Source: Bacteroides sp. CAG:1076 (GTDB taxonomy: Bacteria > Bacteroidota > Bacteroidia > Bacteroidales > Bacteroidaceae). From it: DNA of 22,192 nucleotides. Shown here piece by piece: positions 1 through 7,957 of this stretch. The stretch covers positions 1 to 22,192 of the forward strand of contig HF993200.1 of assembly GCA_000436795.1 (NCBI GenBank), read 5' to 3'. The notes under the pieces were generated by a model, which searched no databases, was not told where the DNA came from, and was given only the letters and a program-made list of their open reading frames with translations. The translations under genes and the position numbers were made by a program. Position 1 is the first letter of the stretch, and each line of letters starts with the position of its first letter.

Positions 1-190
1 GTCCGCTAAGTTCGGGCATCTGGATATCCAGGAAAAGCACGTCAACCGGATGCTCTGGCAAATATTTCATAGCTTGTATTGCACTGGAATAACTTCCCGA
101 AAGTTCCAGAAAGGAAGTCTTCTTTATGTAACTCTCCAATAGTCCTAAAGCTAATGGTTCATCGTCGACAATGGCACATCTTAAGTTCAT
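1..190 (-). CDS. LytTR-type response regulator, N-terminal receiver part (truncated by window edge)
   Basis: Only the first 63 residues are present; the frame is open to the window edge. They form the start of a CheY-like receiver domain: an acidic pocket VDDEP at residues 8-12 and the phospho-acceptor Asp55 within FLDIQMPELSG. The ATG at 190 lies 18 nt downstream of the stop of the sensor kinase gene, so the two are probably co-transcribed as a two-component pair. Partners of LytS-type kinases normally have a C-terminal LytTR DNA-binding domain. That part lies outside the window, so the LytTR label is inferred from the kinase partner and the receiver sequence style. Target genes cannot be read from this fragment; the neighbouring efflux operon is a candidate. 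Confidence 0.9.
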   Translation of the reverse strand, partial: MNLRCAIVDDEPLALGLLESYIKKTSFLELSGSYSSAIQAMKYLPEHPVDVLFLDIQMPELSG

Positions 191-208
191 ATTTTAGTCT
201 TTTTTAGA

Positions 209-1258
209 TTAATGGTTCAGATAGATTGTAATGTTGGAAAGATACTCCTTTCCATCGTCGGATACATGTCTGTCCCATTTGTAGGATTCGGGATAAATCA
301 GTTCCAGACGTTTTTTCACTTGCTCCAGTCCGATGCCGGAACCACTTTTGTCGGCTTCGGTTTTCGGGTGATTGCTGTTGCGTATCGTACACGTTATTTT
401 ATCGTTGTCTTCCGAAATGGTGATGCTGATAAAGCTGGGTTCCACGGGAGAGATGCCGTGCTTGAATGCATTTTCAATCAGCGATATGAATATCAGGGGA
501 GCTATGGGTGTCTGACTTTGAGGCTTGATGTTGAATTGTGTCTGTATGTTTACCCGCGCCGATACGCGGATGCGCATCAGTTCGATATAGTTGCATATGA
601 AGTCAATTTCCTTTTTCAGCGGGACGAACATTTGCTGATTGTCGTATAGTACATAGCGCAACAGTTTGCTTAGTTCCTGTACGGCCTGTTGTGCTTTTTC
701 AGAGTCGAAGGCAATCAACGCATAAATATTGTTCAGCGTATTCAGCAGGAAATGAGGGTTGAGCTGGTTTCTCAGGTTTTTCAGTTCTGCTTCCGTACGG
801 CTTTTTACAGCTTCCCGACGTTCTGCCTCGGCTTCGCTCCAGCGTTTACTCATGCAGATGGCCACGCTCAGTCCGGCAGAGAATATCAGACTTGCCAGAT
901 CGCGCAGATAAAAGATGTATACTGGTGGTACAGGTCGGTCGTCGGGCGGGGGAGGACAGTTCAGGTTGTTCCAGTAGCGCAGCCCGATTGTCATGACTGC
1001 AATGACTATTGAATTCACGAATATGAACCGTTTGGTCTGGCCGTGAAAGAGAATATGCGGAGTGAAAAGAAAATAATTCAGATAAAAGATGACAAAGAGA
1101 GAGGCAGGAACAATGCAGTGATGTATGAATTCTTGCCACTTTATGGAACCGTCACTGTTTTGTGTAAAGAACAGTGGAAAGGTGAAAAAGAGTCCCCAGC
1201 AAATAGTGTGGATCAAAATTTCGAGTGAACGGTGAGTCGTATAAGTGAGCTGTTTCAT
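209..1258 (-). CDS. Sensor histidine kinase, LytS/YehU type (His_kinase family)
   Basis: 349 residues. The N-terminal half carries about four hydrophobic membrane segments (near residues 11-31, 48-70, 78-94 and 113-136), with a proline-rich loop around 101-112. A short linker helix (140-160) leads to the kinase core. The H-box NQLNPHFLLNTLN has the phospho-acceptor His at 169. The ATP-binding module shows an N-box with Asn263 (LIENAFKHG) and a G-box GSGIGLEQ at 306-313. This arrangement is typical of the LytS/YehU-type kinases common in Bacteroidota that pair with LytTR regulators. There is no obvious periplasmic ligand domain. The response regulator gene follows 18 nt downstream on the same strand. 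A perfect -7 element lies just upstream of the start and directly after the efflux operon terminator, so the pair probably has its own promoter. Confidence 0.93.
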   Translation of the reverse strand: MKQLTYTTHRSLEILIHTICWGLFFTFPLFFTQNSDGSIKWQEFIHHCIVPASLFVIFYLNYFLFTPHILFHGQTKRFIFVNSIVIAVMTIGLRYWNNLNCPPPPDDRPVPPVYIFYLRDLASLIFSAGLSVAICMSKRWSEAEAERREAVKSRTEAELKNLRNQLNPHFLLNTLNNIYALIAFDSEKAQQAVQELSKLLRYVLYDNQQMFVPLKKEIDFICNYIELMRIRVSARVNIQTQFNIKPQSQTPIAPLIFISLIENAFKHGISPVEPSFISITISEDNDKITCTIRNSNHPKTEADKSGSGIGLEQVKKRLELIYPESYKWDRHVSDDGKEYLSNITIYLNH

Positions 1259-1277
1259 AGGTTGTGTGGTCAGTGAG

Positions 1278-1285
1278 CAAAAGTA
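1278..1285 (-). promoter_or_regulatory. Putative promoter -7 element for the two-component pair
   Basis: The minus strand reads TACTTTTG, a perfect match to the Bacteroidota -7 consensus TAnnTTTG, 19 nt before the kinase ATG at 1258. No convincing TTG box lies about 20 nt further upstream, where the terminator stem sits instead. The predicted leader would be only about 10-15 nt. Confidence 0.45.
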
Positions 1286-1303
1286 ATCAAAAAACTTTAA
1301 AAA

Positions 1304-1347
1304 GTCCGGCTGCTTAGCAATACTTTTATTGCCATAGGCAGCCGGAC
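1304..1347 (-). terminator. Rho-independent terminator of the efflux operon
   Basis: A perfect 10-bp stem (GTCCGGCTGC with GCAGCCGGAC) encloses a second 6-bp hairpin (GCAATA, loop CTTT, TATTGC). Read on the minus strand it is followed by TTTTTAAAGTTTTTTG, a good U-rich tract. It lies 61 nt after the stop of the permease gene and 45 nt before the kinase gene, so it should insulate the efflux operon from the two-component pair. Confidence 0.85.
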
Positions 1348-1408
1348 AAGGAAACCAAAGTTATGAAGAACAAAGTTATAAAAATGAACTTTCACAAGCT
1401 CATTATCG

Positions 1409-2629
1409 TTATTCGTATCTTAATGCTTCGATTGGATCAAGATCGGCGGCTTTCTTAGCCGGATACCATCCGAAGAAAACACCTGTAAGCGTACATACAG
1501 CAAACGAAAGCAATACACTCCAGGGCTGGATGAATACAGGCCAGTGTGCTACAGTCTTTATTACGAAACTTGCTCCGCAGCCCAGTATTACTCCGATCAA
1601 TCCTCCGGTAATACTTATTAATATAGATTCGATGAGGAATTGCGACAAGATATCAATGCCTCGCGCTCCTACAGACATTCGAAGTCCGATTTCACGTGTA
1701 CGTTCGGTGACGGACACATACATGATATTCATAATTCCGATACCACCTACTACCAGCGAGATTCCTGCTATACATGCCAGCAAGGTAGTCATCAGGTCGG
1801 TTGTCGTATTCAGCATGGAGCTTAGTTCCTGCTGTGTACGGATGGTAAAGTCGTCATCGTCGGTAGCTTTCAGCTTATGTACACGGCGCAGGGTAGCGGA
1901 TATTTCGTCGACAGCTTCTTCGGTCATGTCTTCGGTCAGTGCCGAAGCAAATATTCCGCTCAGGTACGTTTGTGCCAGCAAACGTTTCATTACGGTAGTA
2001 TAAGGAGCCAGTACCACATCATCCTGGTCCATACCCATTGAGTTGTATCCTTTCGATTTCAGGACACCTATTACACGGAAAGGTATTTTGTTGCATCGTA
2101 TTACTTTTCCTATCGGGTCGGTTCCGTCGGGGAAAAGATTATCTACAATTGTTTTTCCGATGACACATACTTTCGCAGCTGTACGTATATCGTTTTCGCT
2201 GAACATTTCTCCCTCTTCTACGGTGAGCTGGCGGATTTTCAGATAATCGATGCTGACGCCGCTTACCGAAGACGGATAGTTGTTCGAACCCGCAATCAGC
2301 TGTCCGGAAGAGGAAACATCCGGACTGATAGCCGAAAGATACATACACTCGTCGCGCAGTGTCTCGTAATTTTCCAGTTTCAAGGTCTGCATGGACGATG
2401 GATCCTGGCGGACACCTCCTCGCATTTCAGCTCCCGGGTGAATCATAATCATGTTCGAACCCATTTCCGAAATCTGCTTCTGTATGCTTCGCTTTGAACC
2501 TTGTCCGATGGCGAGCATTGCAATGACAGAAGCTACTCCGATGATGATGCCGAGCATGGTAAGAAATGCACGAAGCTTGTTGTTGGCTAATGCACGGAAG
2601 GCTATTTTAAAAAGATTTGTTCCATTCAT
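1409..2629 (-). CDS. ABC transporter permease, MacB/FtsX family
   Basis: 406 residues with the classic MacB membrane-subunit layout: an N-terminal membrane helix (about 20-42), a large periplasmic MacB_PCD domain (about 43-275), and three C-terminal helices of the FtsX domain (about 280-303, 328-355 and 370-390). The cytoplasmic loop after helix 2 contains VTERTREIGLRMSVGAR, the conserved coupling segment that contacts the ATPase, and the protein ends in the typical ADLDPIEALRYE. In Bacteroidota the ATPase and permease are separate proteins, unlike the fused E. coli MacB. It is the last gene of the operon, 43 nt after the ATPase gene and followed by a strong terminator. With the adaptor and outer membrane channel it should form a tripartite mechanotransmission exporter. 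The substrate (drug, peptide or lipid-linked molecule) cannot be told from sequence. Confidence 0.93.
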   Translation of the reverse strand: MNGTNLFKIAFRALANNKLRAFLTMLGIIIGVASVIAMLAIGQGSKRSIQKQISEMGSNMIMIHPGAEMRGGVRQDPSSMQTLKLENYETLRDECMYLSAISPDVSSSGQLIAGSNNYPSSVSGVSIDYLKIRQLTVEEGEMFSENDIRTAAKVCVIGKTIVDNLFPDGTDPIGKVIRCNKIPFRVIGVLKSKGYNSMGMDQDDVVLAPYTTVMKRLLAQTYLSGIFASALTEDMTEEAVDEISATLRRVHKLKATDDDDFTIRTQQELSSMLNTTTDLMTTLLACIAGISLVVGGIGIMNIMYVSVTERTREIGLRMSVGARGIDILSQFLIESILISITGGLIGVILGCGASFVIKTVAHWPVFIQPWSVLLSFAVCTLTGVFFGWYPAKKAADLDPIEALRYE

Positions 2630-2672
2630 GTTACTAATAGAATTTAATAATTATGACTGACTATAAGGCCGA

Positions 2673-3419
2673 TCAGTCTTCGTCATTTTTCGGCAGGGCG
2701 GCCAGCGCATCTGCTGCCGACAGAATGTGATTGTTTACCGTATCTTCTATTATATGTCCGTCGCGCAGTCGGATATTCCGGCTGCTGTATTGCGACAATT
2801 CCGGATTGTGGGTAACGAAGATGATGGTACGTCCTTCTGCATGTAGCTTTTGAAACAGTACCAGTATCTCGAAAGAAGTACGTGTATCGAGGTTACCTGT
2901 CGCTTCGTCGGCCAGAATTACAGCCGGATTGTTGACCAGTGCACGGGCAATGGCTACACGTTGCATCTGTCCTCCGGACATCTGGTTCGACTTGTGTTCC
3001 AGTCGGTCGCCCAGTCCTACCGCAATCAGTGCTTCAACGGCCCGGCGCCGGCGTTCGGCTGCGCTGACAGCCGAGTTGTACATCAGCGGAAGTTCTACAT
3101 TTTCTACGGCTGTAGTCTTTGGAAGCAGGTTGTAGTTCTGAAAAACAAAGCCTATCTTGCGGTTACGCAATACAGCCCGCTGGGGTTTGCTCATGGTTCT
3201 TACGGAAACTCCGTCCAGCAGATATTCTCCGCTTGTAGGCGTGTCCAGGCATCCTAAGGTGTTCAGCAAGGTAGATTTTCCTGAACCGGAAGTTCCCATA
3301 ATCGTGACAAACTCTCCTTCGCAGATGGAAAATGATATGCCTCGCAGTGCATGTACGGTTTCATCGCCCACCTGGAAGTTTCGTTTGATATTTTGTAATT
3401 CTATGACAACTTTACTCAT
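2673..3419 (-). CDS. ABC transporter ATP-binding protein, MacB/LolD type
   Basis: 248 residues, a complete nucleotide-binding domain. Walker A is GTSGSGKST (42-50), the Q-loop glutamine is at 94, the signature is MSGGQ (147-151, a common variant of LSGGQ), Walker B is VILADE (167-172), and the H-loop histidine is at 204. The order and spacing match the MacB/LolD/FtsE group that powers MacB-type permeases. The start ATG is 26 nt downstream of the adaptor gene stop, and the permease gene follows 43 nt after the stop, so all four efflux genes are in one transcription unit. The C-terminal tail beyond residue 225 is short and not conserved-looking. Confidence 0.95.
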   Translation of the reverse strand: MSKVVIELQNIKRNFQVGDETVHALRGISFSICEGEFVTIMGTSGSGKSTLLNTLGCLDTPTSGEYLLDGVSVRTMSKPQRAVLRNRKIGFVFQNYNLLPKTTAVENVELPLMYNSAVSAAERRRRAVEALIAVGLGDRLEHKSNQMSGGQMQRVAIARALVNNPAVILADEATGNLDTRTSFEILVLFQKLHAEGRTIIFVTHNPELSQYSSRNIRLRDGHIIEDTVNNHILSAADALAALPKNDED

Positions 3420-3445
3420 GGTGTATTATCTGTATAGAATTGTTT

Positions 3446-4678
3446 TTAGTTATTCTCTTTATTTTTGTTTTTGTTATTACCTCGAGGTCCAGGCATGAAC
3501 GGGCTGCGTTCACCTTCTCCTTCACTCGGAGCCATTTCCGGCATGCTGCTGGCTACAACGGCTTCGGTAACGATATTTGTTCCTTCACTGATACCTTCCA
3601 GAATTTCTGTGTGTGTACCGTCGCTGATGCCTGTTTTTACCGGATGTGCTACGAATGTATTATTTTCCAGTGTCCATACTTTATGTTCTCCCTGACAGTT
3701 TTTGATGCTTCGTCCGCCTGCTATTTCTTTATTCGGAGAGAAGCGCAATGCCTTAGACGGAACAACCAGTACATTGTCGCGAGTCAGTGTGTAGATGGTT
3801 ACATTGGCAGTAAGACGCGGTTTCAGCTTCAGTTCAGGATTGTCGGCTGTAATGACGACTTCGTATGTTACGACAGTTTCGCTTGTTGTCGATGTGCTGC
3901 TGCTACTTGAACTGCTGTTTGTACTACCCAGACGTACCTGACGTACTTCTCCTTCGAACACATCATCCGGATAAGCGTCGACGGTAAAGGTAACACGTGC
4001 TCCCTCTGTAACACCGGCGATGTCGGCTTCATCAACATCGGCTACCACCTGCATCTTGGTCAGATCGGCAGCGATGGTGAACAATGTCGGAGTTTCGAAG
4101 CCAGAAGCTACGGTCTGTCCTTCTTCTACATCCTTGCTGGTTACGATACCGTCAATCGGTGAAGTAATGGTAGCATAAGAAAGGTTGCGTTCTGCTTTGG
4201 CAAGTGCGGCTTTGCTTTGTTCGTATGTACTGCGTGCACGCTGGTAATTGTATAATGATTCTTCGTAGTCTGTGTCGCTGATAAGTTGTTTCTTGTGTAA
4301 TTTCTCGTTGCGGTCGTATAACTTTTTCTGATATTCATATTCGGCTTTGGCGCCGTCGTATGTAGCTTGCGCTGACTGGAGATCACTCGAAAGAGTTACT
4401 TTATCCATCTCGGCAATGACTTCACCTTCCTTTACTACGGAGTTATAGTCTACATATATCTTATCGATGATACCTGAAACCTGGGTACCGACTTCTACCT
4501 CTGTTACCGGCTCTATGGTTCCTGTTGCGGTAATCGAGTTGCTTACATTTCCTTTCTGTACCTGTTCGGTTGCAAAGTCTACTTTGTTTTTAGCTTTTGT
4601 TCCACCGAATATCCAGCATCCTCCGGCCACTACAATAATGACAGCCGCTGCGATGATGATTGTTTTCTTACTCTTCAT
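3446..4678 (-). CDS. Efflux adaptor (membrane fusion protein), HlyD/MacA family
   Basis: 410 residues. An N-terminal membrane anchor (about 6-24) is followed by the first half of the biotinyl/lipoyl barrel (VSGIIDKIYVDYNSVVKEGEVIAEMD, about 68-92 overall). An alpha-helical hairpin rich in A, E, K and Q (about 95-167) and the second lipoyl half with TITSPIDGIVTSKDVEEGQTV-like sequence (170-190) come next. Beta-barrel and membrane-proximal domains follow to about 380. This is the MacA-like layout that bridges inner-membrane permease and outer-membrane channel. Odd features are a Ser/Thr-only run at 255-266 inside the beta-barrel region and a charged Gly/Lys/Asn-rich tail after 385. The start lies 11 nt after the TolC-like gene stop, consistent with a single operon. 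Confidence 0.93.
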   Translation of the reverse strand: MKSKKTIIIAAAVIIVVAGGCWIFGGTKAKNKVDFATEQVQKGNVSNSITATGTIEPVTEVEVGTQVSGIIDKIYVDYNSVVKEGEVIAEMDKVTLSSDLQSAQATYDGAKAEYEYQKKLYDRNEKLHKKQLISDTDYEESLYNYQRARSTYEQSKAALAKAERNLSYATITSPIDGIVTSKDVEEGQTVASGFETPTLFTIAADLTKMQVVADVDEADIAGVTEGARVTFTVDAYPDDVFEGEVRQVRLGSTNSSSSSSSTSTTSETVVTYEVVITADNPELKLKPRLTANVTIYTLTRDNVLVVPSKALRFSPNKEIAGGRSIKNCQGEHKVWTLENNTFVAHPVKTGISDGTHTEILEGISEGTNIVTEAVVASSMPEMAPSEGEGERSPFMPGPRGNNKNKNKENN

Positions 4679-4689
4679 ATTTCAAGTTT

Positions 4690-6033
4690 TTATAGTTCAA
4701 TTTTATTGCCTGCATAGAAATTAAGCAGTGTACGGTTTAAGATTGCCATGTATTTGGCTTGAACGCGCTGCTGCTGTGCGCTGAGCAGGTTGTTCTTTTC
4801 GGTAAGAAGTTCTACGGTATTTTTCATACCCAGGTTGAATTGCTCGCTTACCATATCGAAGCTTGTCTGACTGCTTTCCAGCTTGCTTTCGGCAGCCGCA
4901 TATTGTTGCTGTGCATTCAGCGCATCCAGCCATAAGGTTTCGATGGTGCTGTATAGCTCTTTCTGCTTGTTAATCAGTTCATACTGGCTGTCGCTGTATT
5001 GCAGTCGTGCCTTCTGCACGTTACTTTTGTTCTGACGGTTATCGAATATTGGAATGCTCAAGCTGATTCCTACCATGTTGTTCCAGCCATATTTCATTTG
5101 TTGTGCCCAGTTGTTTGTGCTGGCTGTATTTGTTGTACTTGAGCTGGAAGCCGACAAACTGATAGTAGGATAATAACCGGCCTTGGCTGTGGATATAGCC
5201 AGTTTGGCATTTTCAATACTCAACTTGCTGCTCTGAATTTCAGGACGGGTTGTCAGGGCTGTCTGGTAAATGTCTGCCTGACTGGGCAATACTTGCATCA
5301 CATGTTCGTCGTCCAGCGTAGGGAGTGAAAGTTTCATTTCGGCAGTGCCGTCCAGTTCCAGCAGTTGCTTTAGCTGTAACTTGTAGGAACGTAAGGAACT
5401 TTCGGCGGTTACCACCTGATATCTGTCGTTGCTGACTTGTGCTTCCAGTTGGGCAAGGTCGGCTTTCGAAATACTTCCTTCCTTAAACAGCTCTTCTGCC
5501 CGGTGAAACGTTGCTTCGCTGACCTCCAGTGTATTCTTGTTGATGCTGATTGATTCGTCAGCATACAGAATCTGGATAAACAGCTTGGTGATTTCTTCCT
5601 GCAGGTTATTTTCCGTTTCGTTTACGGCAAGTCCTGCAATATCCCGGTTTGTTTTCTGCTGTTTGATGTTGTTAAGTCGTTTGCCTCCGTTCCAGAGTGT
5701 CCACTGAGCGTTGAGGCTATAGTTTCCATTGTAGGTTGTCTTATTGTCACTGGTAATGATTTCCGTACCACTTACCGTTGCACTCTGCTCCTGATAGGGT
5801 CGGTTCACTACATTGTGTCCGGTGCTGAACGACAGACTGGGGAAAAGACTTGCCTTTGCACTCTTTATGTCTATTTCGCTTTCTTGCAACGATATTTTAT
5901 TCTGTTGCAGCTGAATATTCTTTTCGAGTGCATAATTGATGCAATCTTCCAATGTCCATTCTTTCTCTTCCTGGGCGTAAAAAGGAGAGGCGGCCGAAAG
6001 AATTGCGATAAAACATAGTGCTCGTTGTTTCAT
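4690..6033 (-). CDS. TolC-family outer membrane efflux channel
   Basis: 447 residues from the ATG at 6033. I chose this start over an in-frame ATG at 6090 because it begins a clean signal peptide (MKQRALCFIAILSAASPFYAQ, cleavage after about residue 20) and because a promoter -7 element lies between the two ATGs. The mature protein opens with WTLEDCINYALEKNIQLQQ, the typical first motif of outer membrane efflux proteins, and contains two long helical repeats rich in Q, E, L and A, as in the two OEP domains of TolC. A second repeat begins near AKLAISTAKAGYYPTISLS. It is the first gene of the four-gene efflux operon, and the adaptor gene follows 11 nt later. It probably forms the trimeric exit duct through the outer membrane. 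Confidence 0.93.
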   Translation of the reverse strand: MKQRALCFIAILSAASPFYAQEEKEWTLEDCINYALEKNIQLQQNKISLQESEIDIKSAKASLFPSLSFSTGHNVVNRPYQEQSATVSGTEIITSDNKTTYNGNYSLNAQWTLWNGGKRLNNIKQQKTNRDIAGLAVNETENNLQEEITKLFIQILYADESISINKNTLEVSEATFHRAEELFKEGSISKADLAQLEAQVSNDRYQVVTAESSLRSYKLQLKQLLELDGTAEMKLSLPTLDDEHVMQVLPSQADIYQTALTTRPEIQSSKLSIENAKLAISTAKAGYYPTISLSASSSSTTNTASTNNWAQQMKYGWNNMVGISLSIPIFDNRQNKSNVQKARLQYSDSQYELINKQKELYSTIETLWLDALNAQQQYAAAESKLESSQTSFDMVSEQFNLGMKNTVELLTEKNNLLSAQQQRVQAKYMAILNRTLLNFYAGNKIEL

Positions 6034-6059
6034 ATTCTGTTTATTTAATTTTGACGCTA

Positions 6060-6091
6060 CAAAAATACATGTTGTTATATAGAGGTTCAAA
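6060..6091 (-). promoter_or_regulatory. Promoter of the efflux operon (Bacteroidota -33/-7 type)
   Basis: On the minus strand TTTG (6088-6091) is followed after exactly 20 nt by TATTTTTG (6060-6067), matching TTTG and TAnnTTTG. It lies 26 nt upstream of the TolC-like start at 6033 and inside the longer alternative reading frame, which supports the shorter start. Confidence 0.7.
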
Positions 6092-6128
6092 TGAATTAGA
6101 TTAATGCTGATTTTATCAGGACAAAGGC

Positions 6129-6159
6129 TTGCTTTTTACCGATAAAAGACTTTTCTTTG
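6129..6159 (+). promoter_or_regulatory. Probable promoter of the DUF4492-cydAB operon
   Basis: TTG (6129-6131) is followed by a 20-nt spacer and TTTCTTTG (6152-6159), one mismatch from TAnnTTTG. It is 21 nt before the DUF4492 ATG and diverges from the efflux operon promoter. No clear regulator site is visible between the two. Confidence 0.5.
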
Positions 6160-6180
6160 TAATCATTATAAAAATAAACT

Positions 6181-6411
6181 ATGATTAAAAAACATATCAT
6201 TCATATTTGGGAGTTCTATCGGGACGGCTTCCGGGGCATGACGCTTGGACGTACTCTTTGGTTACTTATACTGATAAAACTCTTTATCATGTTCTTTATT
6301 CTGAAACTGTTTTTCTTTCCCTCCTTTTTAAAAGGAAAGACCAGCGAGGAAAAACAGGAGTACGTAGGTTCGGAGCTTATAAATCGTTCAACTGATTCAA
6401 TAACTAAATAA
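6181..6411 (+). CDS. DUF4492 family small membrane protein, upstream of cydAB
   Basis: 76 residues. A basic amphipathic N-terminus (IIHIWEFYRDGFRGMTLGRTLW) leads into one strongly hydrophobic helix (about 27-48) and a charged, polar tail. The sequence matches what I know as DUF4492, a short family regularly found immediately upstream of cytochrome bd genes in Bacteroidota. It ends 12 nt before the cydA ATG and is first in the operon. Its size, single helix and location suggest an accessory or small subunit of the oxidase, comparable in role (not in sequence) to CydX/CydH of other bacteria. That role is an inference; no enzymatic motif is present. Confidence 0.85.
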   Translation: MIKKHIIHIWEFYRDGFRGMTLGRTLWLLILIKLFIMFFILKLFFFPSFLKGKTSEEKQEYVGSELINRSTDSITK

Positions 6412-6423
6412 AAACGAAAACTT

Positions 6424-7923
6424 ATGTTAGAAAGTATTGACACATCGATGGTCGACTGGTCGAGAGCCCAGTTCGCCTTGACTGCCATGTATCATTGGCT
6501 ATTTGTGCCGCTTACGTTGGGCTTGGCTGTTATTATGGGATTAATGGAAACGCTTTATTATGTTTCCGGAAATGAATTTTGGAAGCGGACGGCTAAGTTC
6601 TGGATGAAGTTGTTCGGAATAAACTTTGCCGTGGGAGTTGCCACCGGACTGATTCTGGAATTTCAATTCGGTACCAACTGGAGCAATTACTCGTGGTTTG
6701 TAGGAGATATATTTGGAGCTCCGCTGGCTATTGAAGGTATTGTCGCTTTTTTTATGGAAGCAACTTTTATTGCTGTCATGTTCTTTGGCTGGAATAAAGT
6801 GAGCAAAAAGTTTCATTTGGCTTCTACTTGGCTGACAGGACTGGGAGCGACTTTTTCTGCCTGGTGGATTCTGGTTGCCAATTCATGGATGCAATATCCG
6901 GTAGGTATGGCATTCAATCCCGAAACGGTACGTAACGAAATGGTCAGTTTCGCTTCAGTAGCTTTTTCGCCTGTGGCTGTAATGAAATTCATGCATACTG
7001 TACTTAGCAGTTGGATACTGGGAGCGGTATTTGTTATCGGCGTCAGTGCATGGTATTTGTTGCGTAAGCGTGAAAAGGAATTTGCTGTAGCCAGTATCAA
7101 AATTGCAGCTGGAGTAGGATTGTTTGCTGCATTGGTTACGGCTTTCTCCGGTGACAAGTCGGCCTATCAGGTTGCCAAATATCAACCGATGAAGCTGGCA
7201 GCTATGGAAGCTCTTTATGACGGAGGAACTCATGAACCGCTTACAGTAGTGGGCAGCCTCAAGATTCCAGAAATGCTTTCGTATCTTGCTACTCACGATG
7301 CAGCCGGATATGTTCCGGGAATAAACGATCTGCTGTTGGGCGGATATACGCTCCCCGACGGATCGAAAGCTCTTTCTGTTAACGAAAAAATAGAGAAGGG
7401 AAAAGTAGCCATTAAGGCTCTTTCCGATTTCCGTCAGGCAAAAGAAGAAAAAAATGAAGAAGGTATGCAGCGTGCGCGTCAGGTGCTGGATGAAAATATG
7501 CCTTATTTCGGATATGGATATATAAAGGATCCTAATTCGATTGTGCCGAACGTATGGTTGTCTTTCTGGTCGTTCCGTGTAATGGTTGGTCTGGGAATGT
7601 ATTTTATTCTTTTCTTTATTGTCATTCTATTCTTGTCGTGGAAACATCAGTTGTCGAAAGCCAGTTGGCTGCATTGGGTAGCTCTCTGGAGCATTCCATT
7701 GGCTTATATTGCCAGTCAGGCGGGATGGGTTGTTGCCGAAGTTGGGCGTCAGCCGTGGGCAATTCAGGATTTACTTCCGGTGAATGCTGCCATTTCCAGA
7801 CTGGAAACCGGCTCTGTGCAGACAACCTTCTTTATATTCCTGATCATGTTTACCGTGTTGTTGATTGCAGAAATCGGCATTATGCTGAAAGCTATCAAGA
7901 AGGGACCGGAGGAAGTACAATAA
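6424..7923 (+). CDS. cydA: Cytochrome bd ubiquinol/menaquinol oxidase subunit I
   Basis: 499 residues, a multi-pass membrane protein and the quinol-oxidising, haem-carrying subunit of the high-affinity terminal oxidase. Residues equivalent to the known haem ligands are visible: His24 (MYHWLFVPLTLG), His191 (KFMHTVLSSW) and Met387 (WSFRVMVGLGMYF). The proton/haem-site glutamates correspond to Glu104 and Glu112 (EGIVAFFMEATF). The quinol-binding Q-loop begins at KYQPMKLAAMEA with Lys257 and Glu262, and the conserved GRQPW is at 441-445. The Q-loop region (about 250-375) is of intermediate length with a charged Lys/Glu-rich segment at 322-350. CydB follows 34 nt downstream. In anaerobic gut Bacteroidota this oxidase uses menaquinol and allows growth in nanomolar oxygen. 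Confidence 0.97.
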   Translation: MLESIDTSMVDWSRAQFALTAMYHWLFVPLTLGLAVIMGLMETLYYVSGNEFWKRTAKFWMKLFGINFAVGVATGLILEFQFGTNWSNYSWFVGDIFGAPLAIEGIVAFFMEATFIAVMFFGWNKVSKKFHLASTWLTGLGATFSAWWILVANSWMQYPVGMAFNPETVRNEMVSFASVAFSPVAVMKFMHTVLSSWILGAVFVIGVSAWYLLRKREKEFAVASIKIAAGVGLFAALVTAFSGDKSAYQVAKYQPMKLAAMEALYDGGTHEPLTVVGSLKIPEMLSYLATHDAAGYVPGINDLLLGGYTLPDGSKALSVNEKIEKGKVAIKALSDFRQAKEEKNEEGMQRARQVLDENMPYFGYGYIKDPNSIVPNVWLSFWSFRVMVGLGMYFILFFIVILFLSWKHQLSKASWLHWVALWSIPLAYIASQAGWVVAEVGRQPWAIQDLLPVNAAISRLETGSVQTTFFIFLIMFTVLLIAEIGIMLKAIKKGPEEVQ

Positions 7924-7957
7924 TAATCAATCAACCATTGCTTAAATCATAGAAATT

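Noticed and set aside
1409..3419. MacB-type ATPase and permease as the CydDC assembly transporter for cytochrome bd
   Set aside because: CydDC are fused ATPase-membrane exporters with six helices; these are MacB-type with a periplasmic domain and operon partners TolC/HlyD.
6034..6090. Upstream start for the TolC-like protein
   Set aside because: It would hide the signal peptide 19 residues inside and overlaps the best promoter match.
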